64,000 nt of DNA, taken from Gemmatimonadetes bacterium 2013_60CM_65_52 (GTDB lineage Bacteria > Gemmatimonadota > Gemmatimonadetes > Gemmatimonadales > Gemmatimonadaceae). The translations under genes were made by a program, and so were the position numbers. This document shows, one piece after another, positions 44,353 to 52,575 of the stretch; the first letter of the stretch is position 1, and each line of letters begins with the position of its first letter. The stretch lies in NCBI GenBank assembly GCA_002215645.1, contig NGFI01000005.1, positions 1 to 64,000 on the forward strand, written 5' to 3'. Under the pieces are notes generated by a model. That model was given only the letters and a program-made list of their open reading frames with translations. It was not told the origin of the DNA and searched no databases.

Positions 44353-45931
44353 AAGGGCGGATCGCCGCCTCGAGCACGACGCCATCCAACCGCTCTAGCG
44401 GTCGCGCACCCGCAAGCCGCGCAAGCGTCGGCGCAATGTCCACACTGCGCACGAAACCGTCGTAACGTCCCGGCTGCACGCCCGCGCCGAAAAAGATGAT
44501 GGGGACGTGCGAATCGTAATCGTACGGCGACCCGTGCGACGCCACGATGCTGCCCCAAAGGCTGTACGGCGTCAGTGTGATCACCAGGTCGACACGCGCC
44601 GACGCCGGAATCTGATGACTCCAGCGACGCGCGACGGCGTCCGTGAGCGTATCCGCGAGCAGCGTACTGAATCGGTCCACCCGTGCCACGCCCGGAATTG
44701 CGCGCACCGCGGCCGCAAAGACGTTCAGCACCGAGTCGGCATCGAGCCCTGCCCGCCGAAATGCATCGCGGTCCGCGCGGATGATCTGCTGATCGAAATC
44801 GACGGCGAGCGTATCCACGCCCGCCGTACGAAGATCGGCACGCAGCCGCTGGATCTGCGATACGATCGTCACGCGCGTGGGCAAGGGTCGCACGCTCGTG
44901 GCCAGCTCGGGAATCGTGCCGGCGCCGTGATCTCCGGTGAGTACGAGCGTAATGGTCGCTGAATCGCGGAGCCTGTACAGCGAATCGAGGAACGTTCCCA
45001 CCGCGCGGTCCACGCGCAGAATCTGATCGTGCATCTCTCGCGAGTCCGGACCGTACCGGTGGCCGATGTAGTCCGTCGCCGAGAGCGACACCGAAAGGAC
45101 GTCCGTCCGCGAGGAGTCTACGCCGAGTGATAGTGCCTGCAATCCGTCGAGCGCGAACGCGAGCGTGATGCCGTCGATGAACGGCGTTCCGCGCAGTGCG
45201 CTCGCGGCATCGAGGGAATCGTCGGGCAGCAGGTGCGGAAATACGAAGTCCACGCCACCGCTCTCTACCGCCACGCTATCCGGCTCGGGGTACGCGCCAG
45301 CGGGCAGCAATAGGGTCCAGCTCTTCTCGGCGAATCGCTGCGGCAGATGCCGGGCATTGAAGGCGGTGACCCAGGGCGGGAGCGAGTCTCGATAGTATGT
45401 ACTCGTCACGAAGCGGCCGTCGGGCGAATACCAGTAGACGTCCGCCTTCGACCGGCCGATGGGAAGGATGGCGGCGCGGTCCTTGACCGACACTGACAGC
45501 GCGCGCGAGCGAGCGTCCTTCGCACGGAGCCAGTCCACGAGGGTGGTGCCGGCGAATCGGCGCGGCGAAGCGCCATATCCCAGGCCGCCGGCGACGAGTG
45601 GATACGCGTCGTCTTCCACACCTGCGCGATTCGTCATGATGCCCGTGGAGCGGGGGAATCGCCCCGCGAGCAGCGTGGCGTGCCCGGGCGCCGTCTCGGT
45701 GATCGCGTGGTCGTGATGCGCGTTGGTGAACCACGCACCGCCGTGCGACAGCTTCGCGAGGCCGCCCGTGAGCTGCGGAGAAAAGCGCTGGATGTAATCC
45801 GCACGAAGCTGATCGATCGTGAGCAGCACGATCAGGCGCGGCACCGCGCGCGCTGGCGACGGCTGCGCATGCAGGCGCGGTGTGGCAAGAAGGAGCGAGC
45901 AGATGACGCCGCGAGCGCGCAGAGAGACCAT
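44351..45931 (-). CDS. Alkaline phosphatase superfamily protein, PafA-like
   Basis: This is a 526-aa exported metalloenzyme of the alkaline-phosphatase superfamily with a signal peptide (VSLRARGVICSLLLATPRLHAQ). Metal ligands and nucleophile are recognisable: TIDQLRADY (Asp), the Thr nucleophile in AITETAPGHATLLAGRFP, SATDYIGHRYGPDS (Asp, His), LTGDHGAG (Asp, His) and SHGSPYDYDSHVP (His). A Thr nucleophile is typical of PafA-type phosphate-irrepressible monoesterases and nucleotide pyrophosphatases; the substrate remains to be set. The start at 45931 gives the signal peptide; the frame extends to 46054. It diverges from the DUF4956 gene. Confidence 0.9.
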   Translation of the reverse strand: MVSLRARGVICSLLLATPRLHAQPSPARAVPRLIVLLTIDQLRADYIQRFSPQLTGGLAKLSHGGAWFTNAHHDHAITETAPGHATLLAGRFPRSTGIMTNRAGVEDDAYPLVAGGLGYGASPRRFAGTTLVDWLRAKDARSRALSVSVKDRAAILPIGRSKADVYWYSPDGRFVTSTYYRDSLPPWVTAFNARHLPQRFAEKSWTLLLPAGAYPEPDSVAVESGGVDFVFPHLLPDDSLDAASALRGTPFIDGITLAFALDGLQALSLGVDSSRTDVLSVSLSATDYIGHRYGPDSREMHDQILRVDRAVGTFLDSLYRLRDSATITLVLTGDHGAGTIPELATSVRPLPTRVTIVSQIQRLRADLRTAGVDTLAVDFDQQIIRADRDAFRRAGLDADSVLNVFAAAVRAIPGVARVDRFSTLLADTLTDAVARRWSHQIPASARVDLVITLTPYSLWGSIVASHGSPYDYDSHVPIIFFGAGVQPGRYDGFVRSVDIAPTLARLAGARPLERLDGVVLEAAIRP

Positions 45932-46023
45932 AGGACGAATGTGCTCCGCGCCGTGTGGCCCGGCAAGCATGGCGCGATCACGTTCGCCGCGCGATACTAG
46001 GGCGTCACGACCGGAGCGCGTGC

Positions 46024-47031
46024 ATGTCCGACACCTTGAACACGACCGCGCCAACCCGTCTCGTCATACGTGCCGTCGTGTATTACGCGGTGCTGACCGG
46101 CGGGGGAGCCCTCGTCTGGAATCTGCTCCCCCACGCCGGCGGATTTGCGCCGACGTCGCTGGACGCGCTGTTCGGTGGCGGGCCGCCGGTTACGCGGGGC
46201 ATGGCGGCGCTGCCGCTCGACGAAGTGACGCTCGCGATCACGGTCAGCGTCGCGATGCTGGCGGCGGTCCTGCTCGCGCTCCCGGTAGCGTGGGTCTATC
46301 AGCTCACACGCGCAAAGCGCGGCTACCAACAGTCTGTCGTGCAGCTTCTCATCGTGCTGCCGCTGGTCGTGTCCGGCATCGTGCTGCTCGTGAAATACAG
46401 TCTTGCGCTGGCGTTCTCGCTCGCCGGCATCGTGGCGGCCGTCCGGTTCCGCAACACGCTCGAGGACAGCAAGGACGCCGTTTACGTATTTCTGGCCACT
46501 GCCATCGGTCTCGCGAGCGCGGTGAACCTTCCCGTGGCGCTCGTGATTTCGATGGGCTTCAATGCCGTGGTCCTCGTGCTGTGGTACACGGATTTCGGCA
46601 TTGCGCCCGTGGAGCTCGACGGACGTATCGCGGAGCGCCGCCTCCGCCGCGCCCGGCAACTGGCGCGCACCGGCACGTTCGTCGCCCGCATCGACGATGA
46701 AGTGTTCCGCAACATGAGTCGGGAACAGTTGGAGGGCGTCGCGGAGCGCGCATGGCGCCGCGCACATTCGCAGGATGACGACGGTCCTCCCTCCAGCGAG
46801 GAGACGCGTCTCCGCCTTCGGACCACTGACCTCGCGAGCATGCGTCTGGTCGTGGAGCCGAAGCTCGAGGACTACACGAAGCGGTGGCGCATCGGCACGG
46901 TCACGGCGGTCGACGGCGTGGACGTCGTCGAGTATTTCGTGCAGCTCCGGAAAAAGACGCCGCCAGAAGAGCTGCTCTCGCTGCTGCGCGCGGCAGGGTC
47001 GTCGGCGATCCTCGACGCCGAGTTGAAGTAG
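46024..47031 (+). CDS. DUF4956 membrane protein
   Basis: This is a 335-aa membrane protein with several transmembrane segments in the N-terminal half (LAITVSVAMLAAVLLALPVAWVY, VVQLLIVLPLVVSGIVLLV, VFLATAIGLASAVNLPVALVIS) and a cytoplasmic C-terminal domain. FRNTLEDSKDAVYVFLATAIGLASAVN is the DUF4956 signature. Family members often sit beside VTC-type polyphosphate polymerase and CotH-type kinase genes. Here only a CotH-like gene follows (2 nt gap). GGAG lies 7 nt before the ATG at 46024. The role is unknown; a link with phosphate polymers is only by association. Confidence 0.88.
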   Translation: MSDTLNTTAPTRLVIRAVVYYAVLTGGGALVWNLLPHAGGFAPTSLDALFGGGPPVTRGMAALPLDEVTLAITVSVAMLAAVLLALPVAWVYQLTRAKRGYQQSVVQLLIVLPLVVSGIVLLVKYSLALAFSLAGIVAAVRFRNTLEDSKDAVYVFLATAIGLASAVNLPVALVISMGFNAVVLVLWYTDFGIAPVELDGRIAERRLRRARQLARTGTFVARIDDEVFRNMSREQLEGVAERAWRRAHSQDDDGPPSSEETRLRLRTTDLASMRLVVEPKLEDYTKRWRIGTVTAVDGVDVVEYFVQLRKKTPPEELLSLLRAAGSSAILDAELK

Positions 47032-47033
47032 GC

Positions 47034-48101
47034 GTGCGCGCCAGTACGGTGGTGCTGTCGTTCCTCGTCGCGGTGTGCGCGCACGCCGCAGTCTGCGTCG
47101 GCCAGGCGCCATCATCCGCCGACTCCGACACCTTCACGGTTCCCAAGCTCTTCAGGTCCACGTCGCCGGTGGCGGTCACGATCACCGCGAACTTCAAGCA
47201 GGTGCGCAACGACCGCGGCGAGAACGCACCGTACCACGCAGCGACGATCACATACACCGACAGCGGTGGAAAGCCCGTCATCGTTCCGCTTCGGGTGAAG
47301 ACGCACGGCATCTGGCGGCTCAAGCACTGTGAGTTTCCACCCCTTCGCCTGAGCTTCTCCGACAAGACCACGAAGCACACGCTGTTTCATGGACTCGGCC
47401 GCCCGAAGTTCGTGAACACCTGTCGCGATCAGGACCGGTACGAGCAGCTCGTACTGCAAGAGTATCAGCTCTATCGCATTTACCAGCTGCTCACGCCGCA
47501 GAGTCATCACGCGCGGCTGCTTCGCGTCACGTACGCCGACAGCGCGACGGGCAAGGTGGACGCGACGCGGTACGGCTTCCTGTTCGAGGATCCGGACCAG
47601 CTCGCGACGCGGCTCGGTGGACAGCTCGTCCGCATCAAGGGCGCCGGTCCCGAGGACATCGATCATCGAGCCGGCGCACTCGTCTACGCGTTCCAATACC
47701 TCATCGGCAACACCGACTTCTCGTTCAACGGGCTGCACAATGGGGAACTCGTGCAGCGGGCCGATGGATCGCCGGTGATCCCGATCGCGTACGACTTCGA
47801 CTTCTCGGGCGCGGTGAATGCGCCCTATGCCACCGTTGATCCCAAGCTCTCCATCCGCTCGGTCCGTGAGCGGCTCTTTCGCGGCTATTGCGCGTTCGAG
47901 GACGAGTACGAGGGAGCGTTCAGTGCGGTCCGCGCCAGGAAGAACGCCATCATGGCGCTCTATACGGATGAGGTCGGCCGGCTCCTCGATCAGCGGACGG
48001 CGAAGGATGCGCTCACCTACTTCGCCGAATTCTTCGAGGACACGGGCACGTACGACAGCGTGAAGCGCAATGTGCTCGGTTCATGCGTGAAGAGCCGGTA
48101 G
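47034..48101 (+). CDS. CotH-like exported protein
   Basis: This is a 355-aa protein with a signal peptide (STVVLSFLVAVCAHAAVCVGQ). The body resembles CotH-type spore-coat kinases: PLRVKTHGIWRLKHCEFPPLRLSFS, TLFHGLGRPKFVNTCRD, QEYQLYRIYQLLTP, and IPIAYDFDFSGAVNAPYA. CotH kinases phosphorylate secreted proteins, here perhaps in the periplasm. The link to the kinase is inferred from the layout because the active-site residues cannot be set with certainty. GTG at 47034 lies 2 nt after the DUF4956 stop; the longer frame from 46884 is an overlap shadow. The stop is followed by an inverted repeat. Confidence 0.75.
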   Translation: MRASTVVLSFLVAVCAHAAVCVGQAPSSADSDTFTVPKLFRSTSPVAVTITANFKQVRNDRGENAPYHAATITYTDSGGKPVIVPLRVKTHGIWRLKHCEFPPLRLSFSDKTTKHTLFHGLGRPKFVNTCRDQDRYEQLVLQEYQLYRIYQLLTPQSHHARLLRVTYADSATGKVDATRYGFLFEDPDQLATRLGGQLVRIKGAGPEDIDHRAGALVYAFQYLIGNTDFSFNGLHNGELVQRADGSPVIPIAYDFDFSGAVNAPYATVDPKLSIRSVRERLFRGYCAFEDEYEGAFSAVRARKNAIMALYTDEVGRLLDQRTAKDALTYFAEFFEDTGTYDSVKRNVLGSCVKSR

Positions 48102-48105
48102 TGCA

Positions 48106-48181
48106 GTAGGACGGTAGGTCCGTGGGACGGCAAACAAGGAACTGTTTTCCGTCCTACCGGCCTACTGTCCTACCGTCCTAC
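48106..48181. repeat. Inverted repeat (GTAGGACGGTAGG / CCTACCGTCCTAC), terminator-like
   Basis: Outer arms GTAGGACGGTAGG (48106-48118) and CCTACCGTCCTAC (48169-48181) are perfect 13-bp complements. Inner segments GGACGG (48125-48130) and CCGTCC (48149-48154) can also pair, giving a long hairpin. It lies 5 nt after the CotH-like stop and probably ends that transcript. The outer word also appears at 44329. Similar GTAGGACGG words occur in intergenic repeats of other genomes (from memory). Confidence 0.75.
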
Positions 48182-48201
48182 ACTTTCATCACGGACCGGC
48201 C

Positions 48202-48636
48202 ATGACGTCCCCTCTCTTCTCCGCAACCGACCGTCAAAAAGACATCGGCCTCTTCATCCTGCGTCTCGTCACCGGCGTCGTCTTTACCGCTCACGGCTGG
48301 CAGAAGGTCTTCGGCATGGGCGTCGGCAACATTCAGGGATTCTTCGCGAAGGCAGGAGTCCCCGTGCCCGCGCTCGTTGCGCCGCTCGTCTCGTATCTCG
48401 AGCTCGTGGGCGGCATTGCCCTCATACTCGGACTGCTCACGCGACTCGTCGCGCTCGGCTTCGCCGTGGACATGCTCGGCGCCATGTTTTTCGTGCATTT
48501 TGCGGGCGGGTTCTTTTTGCCGAAGGGCTATGAGTTCGTGCTGGAGCTCTGTGCCGCGGCGGTTGCATTCGCGGTTGCCGGCGGCGGACGCTTCTCGGTA
48601 GACCACGCCATCGCGACTCGCCGCTCGACTCAGTGA
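48202..48636 (+). CDS. DoxX-family membrane protein
   Basis: This is a 144-aa inner-membrane protein with four hydrophobic segments. The family signature is LFILRLVTGVVFTAHGWQKVFGM, followed by VAPLVSYLELVGGIALILGLLTRLVALG and HFAGGFFLPKGYEFVLELCAAAVAFAVAG. DoxX-like proteins are linked to quinone or thiol redox handling, although most are unassigned. No ribosome-binding site is visible before the ATG; a TACACT element (48179-48184) may be its -10. It overlaps the VOC gene in a TGATG arrangement, so the two should be coupled. Confidence 0.9.
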   Translation: MTSPLFSATDRQKDIGLFILRLVTGVVFTAHGWQKVFGMGVGNIQGFFAKAGVPVPALVAPLVSYLELVGGIALILGLLTRLVALGFAVDMLGAMFFVHFAGGFFLPKGYEFVLELCAAAVAFAVAGGGRFSVDHAIATRRSTQ

Positions 48637-49517
48637 TGCCCGTCGGGATCGCGCCATCGGGGCGTCGGATGCCGGCCGAGATGCAGCTTGGCCACGTGTC
48701 GCTCCAGGTCGCGGATCTCGCCCGCTCCATTGCGTACTACGAAACTGTTCTCGGGCTGCGCGTCGTCGATCGCTCGGCATCCCACGCGATGCTCGGCACC
48801 GAAGACGCCGCGACGCCGCTCGTGGTGCTGACGGAGCGGGCCGGGGCCAGATCGTCGCCGCAGCATGGGCGGCTCGGTCTGTATCACTTCGCCATTCTGC
48901 TGCCCGACCGTGCCGCGCTCGGCCGATTCGTGGCGCATCTCGGCGAGGTGGGTGAACGGGCTGGCGCGTCGGATCACCTCGTGAGCGAGGCGATCTACCT
49001 GCGCGATCCCGACGGCCTCGGCATCGAGGTATATGTCGATCGTCCGCGCGAAAGCTGGCGCGTGGTGCAGGGACAGCTGCAGATGGCAACCGCGCCGCTC
49101 GACCTCGCCGAGGTGGTGAGAGCAGCGCACGGCGAGCCGTGGAGCGGGATGCCGCGCGGGACCACGATGGGGCACGTCCATCTCCATGTCGGCGATCTCG
49201 AGCTCGCGTCGCGGTTTTACCACGAGGCGCTCGGACTCGACAAGACGGTCTGGACGTACCAGGGCGCACTCTTTCTCAGCGCGGGCGGATACCATCACCA
49301 CCTCGGCCTCAACGTGTGGGCCGGTCAGAACGCGCCACAGCCGACGGCTGATGACGCGCGTTTGCTCGAGTGGCGCATCGTACTTCCGTCTCGCGAGGCC
49401 GCGGCCGATGTGGCGGAGGCCGTGCGGTCGTCCGGCTTCGACGTCAGTGAATCGGGCGCGGACTGGCTGGCGACCGATCCCTGGGATACCACCGTTCGGC
49501 TCGCTGGCGCGGACTAA
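48636..49517 (+). CDS. VOC-family dioxygenase-like protein with two domains
   Basis: This is a 293-aa protein with two glyoxalase/extradiol-dioxygenase-type domains, like catechol 2,3-dioxygenase family members. Metal-ligand-type segments are MQLGHVSLQVADLARSIAYYETVLG (His) and MGHVHLHVGDLELASRFYHEALG (His) with the middle LYHFAILLPDR and the glutamate in GIEVYVDRPRE. The bacterial homologues are often annotated as ring-cleavage or unknown dioxygenases. The start ATG at 48636 overlaps the DoxX stop (TGATG); a GTG at 48633 is 3 nt upstream. No substrate is suggested by neighbours. Confidence 0.88.
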   Translation: MPVGIAPSGRRMPAEMQLGHVSLQVADLARSIAYYETVLGLRVVDRSASHAMLGTEDAATPLVVLTERAGARSSPQHGRLGLYHFAILLPDRAALGRFVAHLGEVGERAGASDHLVSEAIYLRDPDGLGIEVYVDRPRESWRVVQGQLQMATAPLDLAEVVRAAHGEPWSGMPRGTTMGHVHLHVGDLELASRFYHEALGLDKTVWTYQGALFLSAGGYHHHLGLNVWAGQNAPQPTADDARLLEWRIVLPSREAAADVAEAVRSSGFDVSESGADWLATDPWDTTVRLAGAD

Positions 49518-49546
49518 AACGCCAGCGGCCTCACGGAATCAGTGGC

Positions 49547-49828
49547 TCAGGCTGGCGTCACGGTCGCTTCCTGCTTCGGCCGGCGGCCCCACTGGCTACG
49601 CGGCTCCGCCGGGCGTGCACGCGCTTCCAGGACGTTCGTGTAGAAGGCAACGATCTTGGTCCGTACGGTCTTCTGCGTGTCGGCTGACGCGGCATGGAAG
49701 GGCGCATAACGCTGGCGGTCGCCGGAGACGTCGAACCACCACCAGGCGTCGTCGGGGGCGGAGCGGCGTGCCTCCACCGTGCAGCGGTACTTCCGCCCGT
49801 CCTCCTCGAACTCGAACCCTCGGATCAT
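49547..49828 (-). CDS. Small hypothetical protein, 93 aa
   Basis: The gene has a good ribosome-binding site, GAGGAG at 5 nt before the ATG at 49828. The product opens MIRGFEFEEDGRKYRCTVEARR and continues DDAWWWFDVSGDRQRYAPF, then a helical part (TQKTVRTKIVAFYTNVLEARAR). This pattern matches small uncharacterised soluble proteins with a beta-hairpin domain. No family can be named. It lies convergent to the VOC gene with a 29-bp gap. Confidence 0.7.
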   Translation of the reverse strand: MIRGFEFEEDGRKYRCTVEARRSAPDDAWWWFDVSGDRQRYAPFHAASADTQKTVRTKIVAFYTNVLEARARPAEPRSQWGRRPKQEATVTPA

Positions 49829-49951
49829 CGCTACTCCTCACGGGGTGAACCTCAATCTAACCGGTTGAGGCCCCGAGCTGTACGCCTTGACACTGACTGG
49901 CGCATTCCCCCGTAAAACGCGACTTTCCGGCATCCCGCACCCCCGATCCGC

Positions 49952-50113
49952 ATGTCGAAGCTGCTCGCCTTCGTTGGAGCCACACTCGGAAGCGCTGTTG
50001 GCTGGTGGATTGGCGCGAAAGTCGGAATCATGACGGCCGTCATCGTTTCCGGGGTCGGAACGGGGGTCGGGCTCTACGCCGGCAGGCGCTTCGCCAGCAA
50101 CTACGACCTTTGA
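49952..50113 (+). CDS. Glycine-zipper membrane miniprotein, 53 aa
   Basis: A short gene. The product MSKLLAFVGATLGSAVGWW... contains two hydrophobic helices rich in Gly (LAFVGATLGSAVGWWIGAKVG and IMTAVIVSGVGTGVGLYAG), typical of small membrane proteins that self-assemble, followed by RRFASNYDL. It lies 3 nt before the surface-adhesin-like gene, and the two may be co-transcribed. No ribosome-binding site is clear. Function is unknown. Confidence 0.65.
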   Translation: MSKLLAFVGATLGSAVGWWIGAKVGIMTAVIVSGVGTGVGLYAGRRFASNYDL

Positions 50114-50116
50114 TCC

Positions 50117-50518
50117 ATGTCACAGCGCCTCATCCGTATCCTCGCGCTTGCCGCGGTGATGTCACCGGGCAGCCTACGGGCGCAGCGCTGGAGGGACATC
50201 GGTACCACCTCCAGCGGAAATGTCGTCTCGGTCGATCCGGCGTCGGTAAAGCGTAGAGGCGGCCTTGTGAGCGCCACCGTTCGCATCGTGTTCACCACGC
50301 CGGTCAAGGCTGCAAGGGGCACGTGGGCCAGCTCCAGGACGTCCGCCACGCTCGACTGCGCAAAGCACTCGCTGGCCGCGCGCGAGAACGTCTACTACTC
50401 CGACGCCAGGAGCACGAAGGTGGTGGAGCGCACCGTGAACAAGCTGCCGGGGTTCGGGCCGGCGCTTGGCGGCTCGCTGGGCGCGATCGCGCTGGAGTAT
50501 CTGTGCAAGGCCAGATGA
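50117..50518 (+). CDS. Surface-adhesin-E-like exported protein
   Basis: This is a 133-aa exported protein with a signal peptide (LIRILALAAVMSPGSLRAQ). The mature part follows the surface-adhesin protein E layout: WRDIGTTSSGNVVSVDPASVKRRG, TLDCAKHSLAARENVYYSD, and a C-terminal GALEYLC-like ALEYLCK. The two cysteines (LDC and YLC) should form the family disulfide. Members are small beta-rich outer-surface or periplasmic proteins; adhesion is known only for some pathogens and is not implied here. Start at 50117, 3 nt after the miniprotein stop. Confidence 0.75.
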   Translation: MSQRLIRILALAAVMSPGSLRAQRWRDIGTTSSGNVVSVDPASVKRRGGLVSATVRIVFTTPVKAARGTWASSRTSATLDCAKHSLAARENVYYSDARSTKVVERTVNKLPGFGPALGGSLGAIALEYLCKAR

Positions 50519-50550
50519 AGGAATCGCGGTCGGGCGAGTAGCTTACAGGG

Positions 50551-52290
50551 ATGCCCAATCGCGCCCCACAGTCAGGATTTGCAGCCCTCGGCCTCGACGG
50601 CCGCATCGTCGACGCACTCGCCCAGCTCGGTTACGAGGAGCCCACGCCCGTACAACGTGAGGCCATTCCGCCGCTGCTTTCGGGGCGCGACGTGCTCGGC
50701 CAGGCTGCCACTGGCACCGGCAAGACCGCGGCATTCGCGCTGCCATTGCTGCATCTCCTCGATCCCTCGAGAGAACCGCGCGAGCGGACCGCGGGGTTGA
50801 TCCTCGTTCCCACGCGCGAGCTGGCCATGCAGGTGGCGGAGGCCGTGCACCGCTACGGCAAGTCCATGGGGATCATCGCGCTGCCGATCTACGGCGGAGC
50901 GCCGATGGAGGCGCAGCTACGCACGCTCAAGCGCGGTGTGGACGTCGTCGTCGCGACGCCTGGTCGCGCGCTGGATCACATTCGTCGCCGCACGCTGCGC
51001 CTCGACAACGTGAAGCTGGTCGTGCTCGACGAGGCGGACGAGATGCTCGACATGGGCTTCGCGGAGGACCTCGAGGCCATTCTCGCGGAGACGCCGGCGG
51101 AGCGTCAGACGGCGCTCTTCTCCGCCACGCTGCCGCCGCGCATCGCGGACATCGCGAACAAGCATCTCGACAATCCGGTGCGCGTGCGCATCGACCGCGA
51201 GGTCGTGCCGTCGGGGAGTGCCCCGCGCGTCCGCCAGACGGCGTACATCGTCAGCCGCGCGCACAAGATGGCGACGCTGGGCCGCGTGCTCGACGTCGAG
51301 AATCCCACTTCGGTCATCGTGTTCTGCCGCACGCGCACCGAGGTGGACGAGCTCACGGAATCGCTGAATGGCCGTGGCTATCGCGCGGAGGCGCTGCATG
51401 GCGGTCTCTCGCAGGAGCAGCGCGACCGCGTGATGAAGAAGTTCCGCGCGAACACGGCCGATCTACTCGTGGCCACGGATGTCGCCGCCCGCGGGCTCGA
51501 CGTGCAGCATGTCTCGCACGTCGTGAATTACGACGTGCCCAGTGCGGCCGAGGCGTACGTGCATCGAATTGGCCGAACGGGTCGCGCGGGGCGCGAGGGC
51601 GTTGCCATCACGCTGGCCGAACCGCGGGAGCATCGTCTGCTTCGCAACATCGAGCATCTCACGAAGCAGAAGATCGAGATTGCCACGGTGCCGACGGTGG
51701 CCGATCTGCGTGCGAAGCGCATCGAGCTCACGAAGGCTTCGCTCCGCGAATCCATTCTTGCGGGCGATCTGGAGCATTACCGTGGCGTCGTCGGCGCGCT
51801 GGCGGAGGAGTTCGACGTCATGGATGTCGCCGCGGCGGCGGTGAAAATGGCCGACGCGAAGGATGCCGCGGATGAGGCGGAGATCCCGAGTGTCATCACG
51901 CGGCCAGAGCGGCCGTCTCAACGCGAACGGGGCGCGAAAGCCGGGCGAGGCGAGAAGCCCGCACGCGGAGAAAAGCCGGCGCGCGGAGAGAAGCCTGGAC
52001 GCGGCGACAAGGCGGCGTCGAAGAAGCGGATCACCCCGACCTGGGACGTCGCGCGCATCTACGTCGGAGCAGGGCGGACCGCCAAGGTGCGGCCGGCTGA
52101 TCTGGTCGGCGCCATCGTGAACGAGGCGGGCATCGACCCCCGCGCCATCGGCGCCATTCAGATCACGGACCGCTTCTCACTCGTCGAGGTGCCTGAAGAG
52201 GCCGCCGACAGCATCATCGAAAGCCTTCGATCCACTACGATCAAGGGACGCCGGGTTCCGGTGCGACGCGACAAGGAGGGGAAGCCGTGA
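50551..52290 (+). CDS. DEAD-box RNA helicase with DbpA-type C-terminal domain
   Basis: This is a 579-aa RNA helicase of the CsdA/DeaD kind, unwinding RNA in ribosome assembly or cold response. Motifs are the Q-motif (GFAALGLDGRIVDALAQLGYEEPTPVQ), Walker A AATGTGKT, PTRELA, GTP-type TPGR, DEAD (VVLDEADEMLDMGF), SAT, and HRIGRTGR. The C-terminal domain with ARIYVGAGRTAKVRPADLVGAIVNEAGI is the DbpA-type RNA-binding fold. Between them is a charged linker containing near-perfect GEKPAR repeats (residues about 464-490). The gene overlaps the next by 4 nt. Confidence 0.95.
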   Translation: MPNRAPQSGFAALGLDGRIVDALAQLGYEEPTPVQREAIPPLLSGRDVLGQAATGTGKTAAFALPLLHLLDPSREPRERTAGLILVPTRELAMQVAEAVHRYGKSMGIIALPIYGGAPMEAQLRTLKRGVDVVVATPGRALDHIRRRTLRLDNVKLVVLDEADEMLDMGFAEDLEAILAETPAERQTALFSATLPPRIADIANKHLDNPVRVRIDREVVPSGSAPRVRQTAYIVSRAHKMATLGRVLDVENPTSVIVFCRTRTEVDELTESLNGRGYRAEALHGGLSQEQRDRVMKKFRANTADLLVATDVAARGLDVQHVSHVVNYDVPSAAEAYVHRIGRTGRAGREGVAITLAEPREHRLLRNIEHLTKQKIEIATVPTVADLRAKRIELTKASLRESILAGDLEHYRGVVGALAEEFDVMDVAAAAVKMADAKDAADEAEIPSVITRPERPSQRERGAKAGRGEKPARGEKPARGEKPGRGDKAASKKRITPTWDVARIYVGAGRTAKVRPADLVGAIVNEAGIDPRAIGAIQITDRFSLVEVPEEAADSIIESLRSTTIKGRRVPVRRDKEGKP

Positions 52291-52565
52291 GCATGAACAC
52301 GTACGTGTACTACATCGCCGAAAAGTTGATGGGAGCGCCCGAGATGCAGCGGTTCGCCCATCCGATTCACGTGGGCATCGTTTCGGCGCACGATCACGAG
52401 GCTGCCTACAGCGCCGTCCTCGAGGATCTCCGGCCGACATTCGCCGACGCACCGCAGCCGCTCGAGGTGCGGTTCGAGGCGCTGACGCCGCCGCGTTCAG
52501 GGGCCGGTGTGTGGCGTCACGGCAAGCCGATCGACACCGACATCACGTTCTCAGCGGCCGACTAG
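52287..52565 (+). CDS. Small hypothetical protein, 92 aa
   Basis: The GTG start at 52287 is set by AAGGAGG 7 nt upstream, within the helicase gene, and it overlaps the helicase stop (GTGA). The product SMNTYVYYIAEKLMGAPEMQRFAHPIHVGIVSAHDHEAAYSAVLEDLRP is a small alpha/beta protein with a helix followed by His-rich strands. No family is recognised. Since translation is coupled to the helicase, it could be an accessory or regulatory partner, but this is inference. Confidence 0.7.
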   Translation: MSMNTYVYYIAEKLMGAPEMQRFAHPIHVGIVSAHDHEAAYSAVLEDLRPTFADAPQPLEVRFEALTPPRSGAGVWRHGKPIDTDITFSAAD

Positions 52566-52575
52566 CTGCGCGCGA

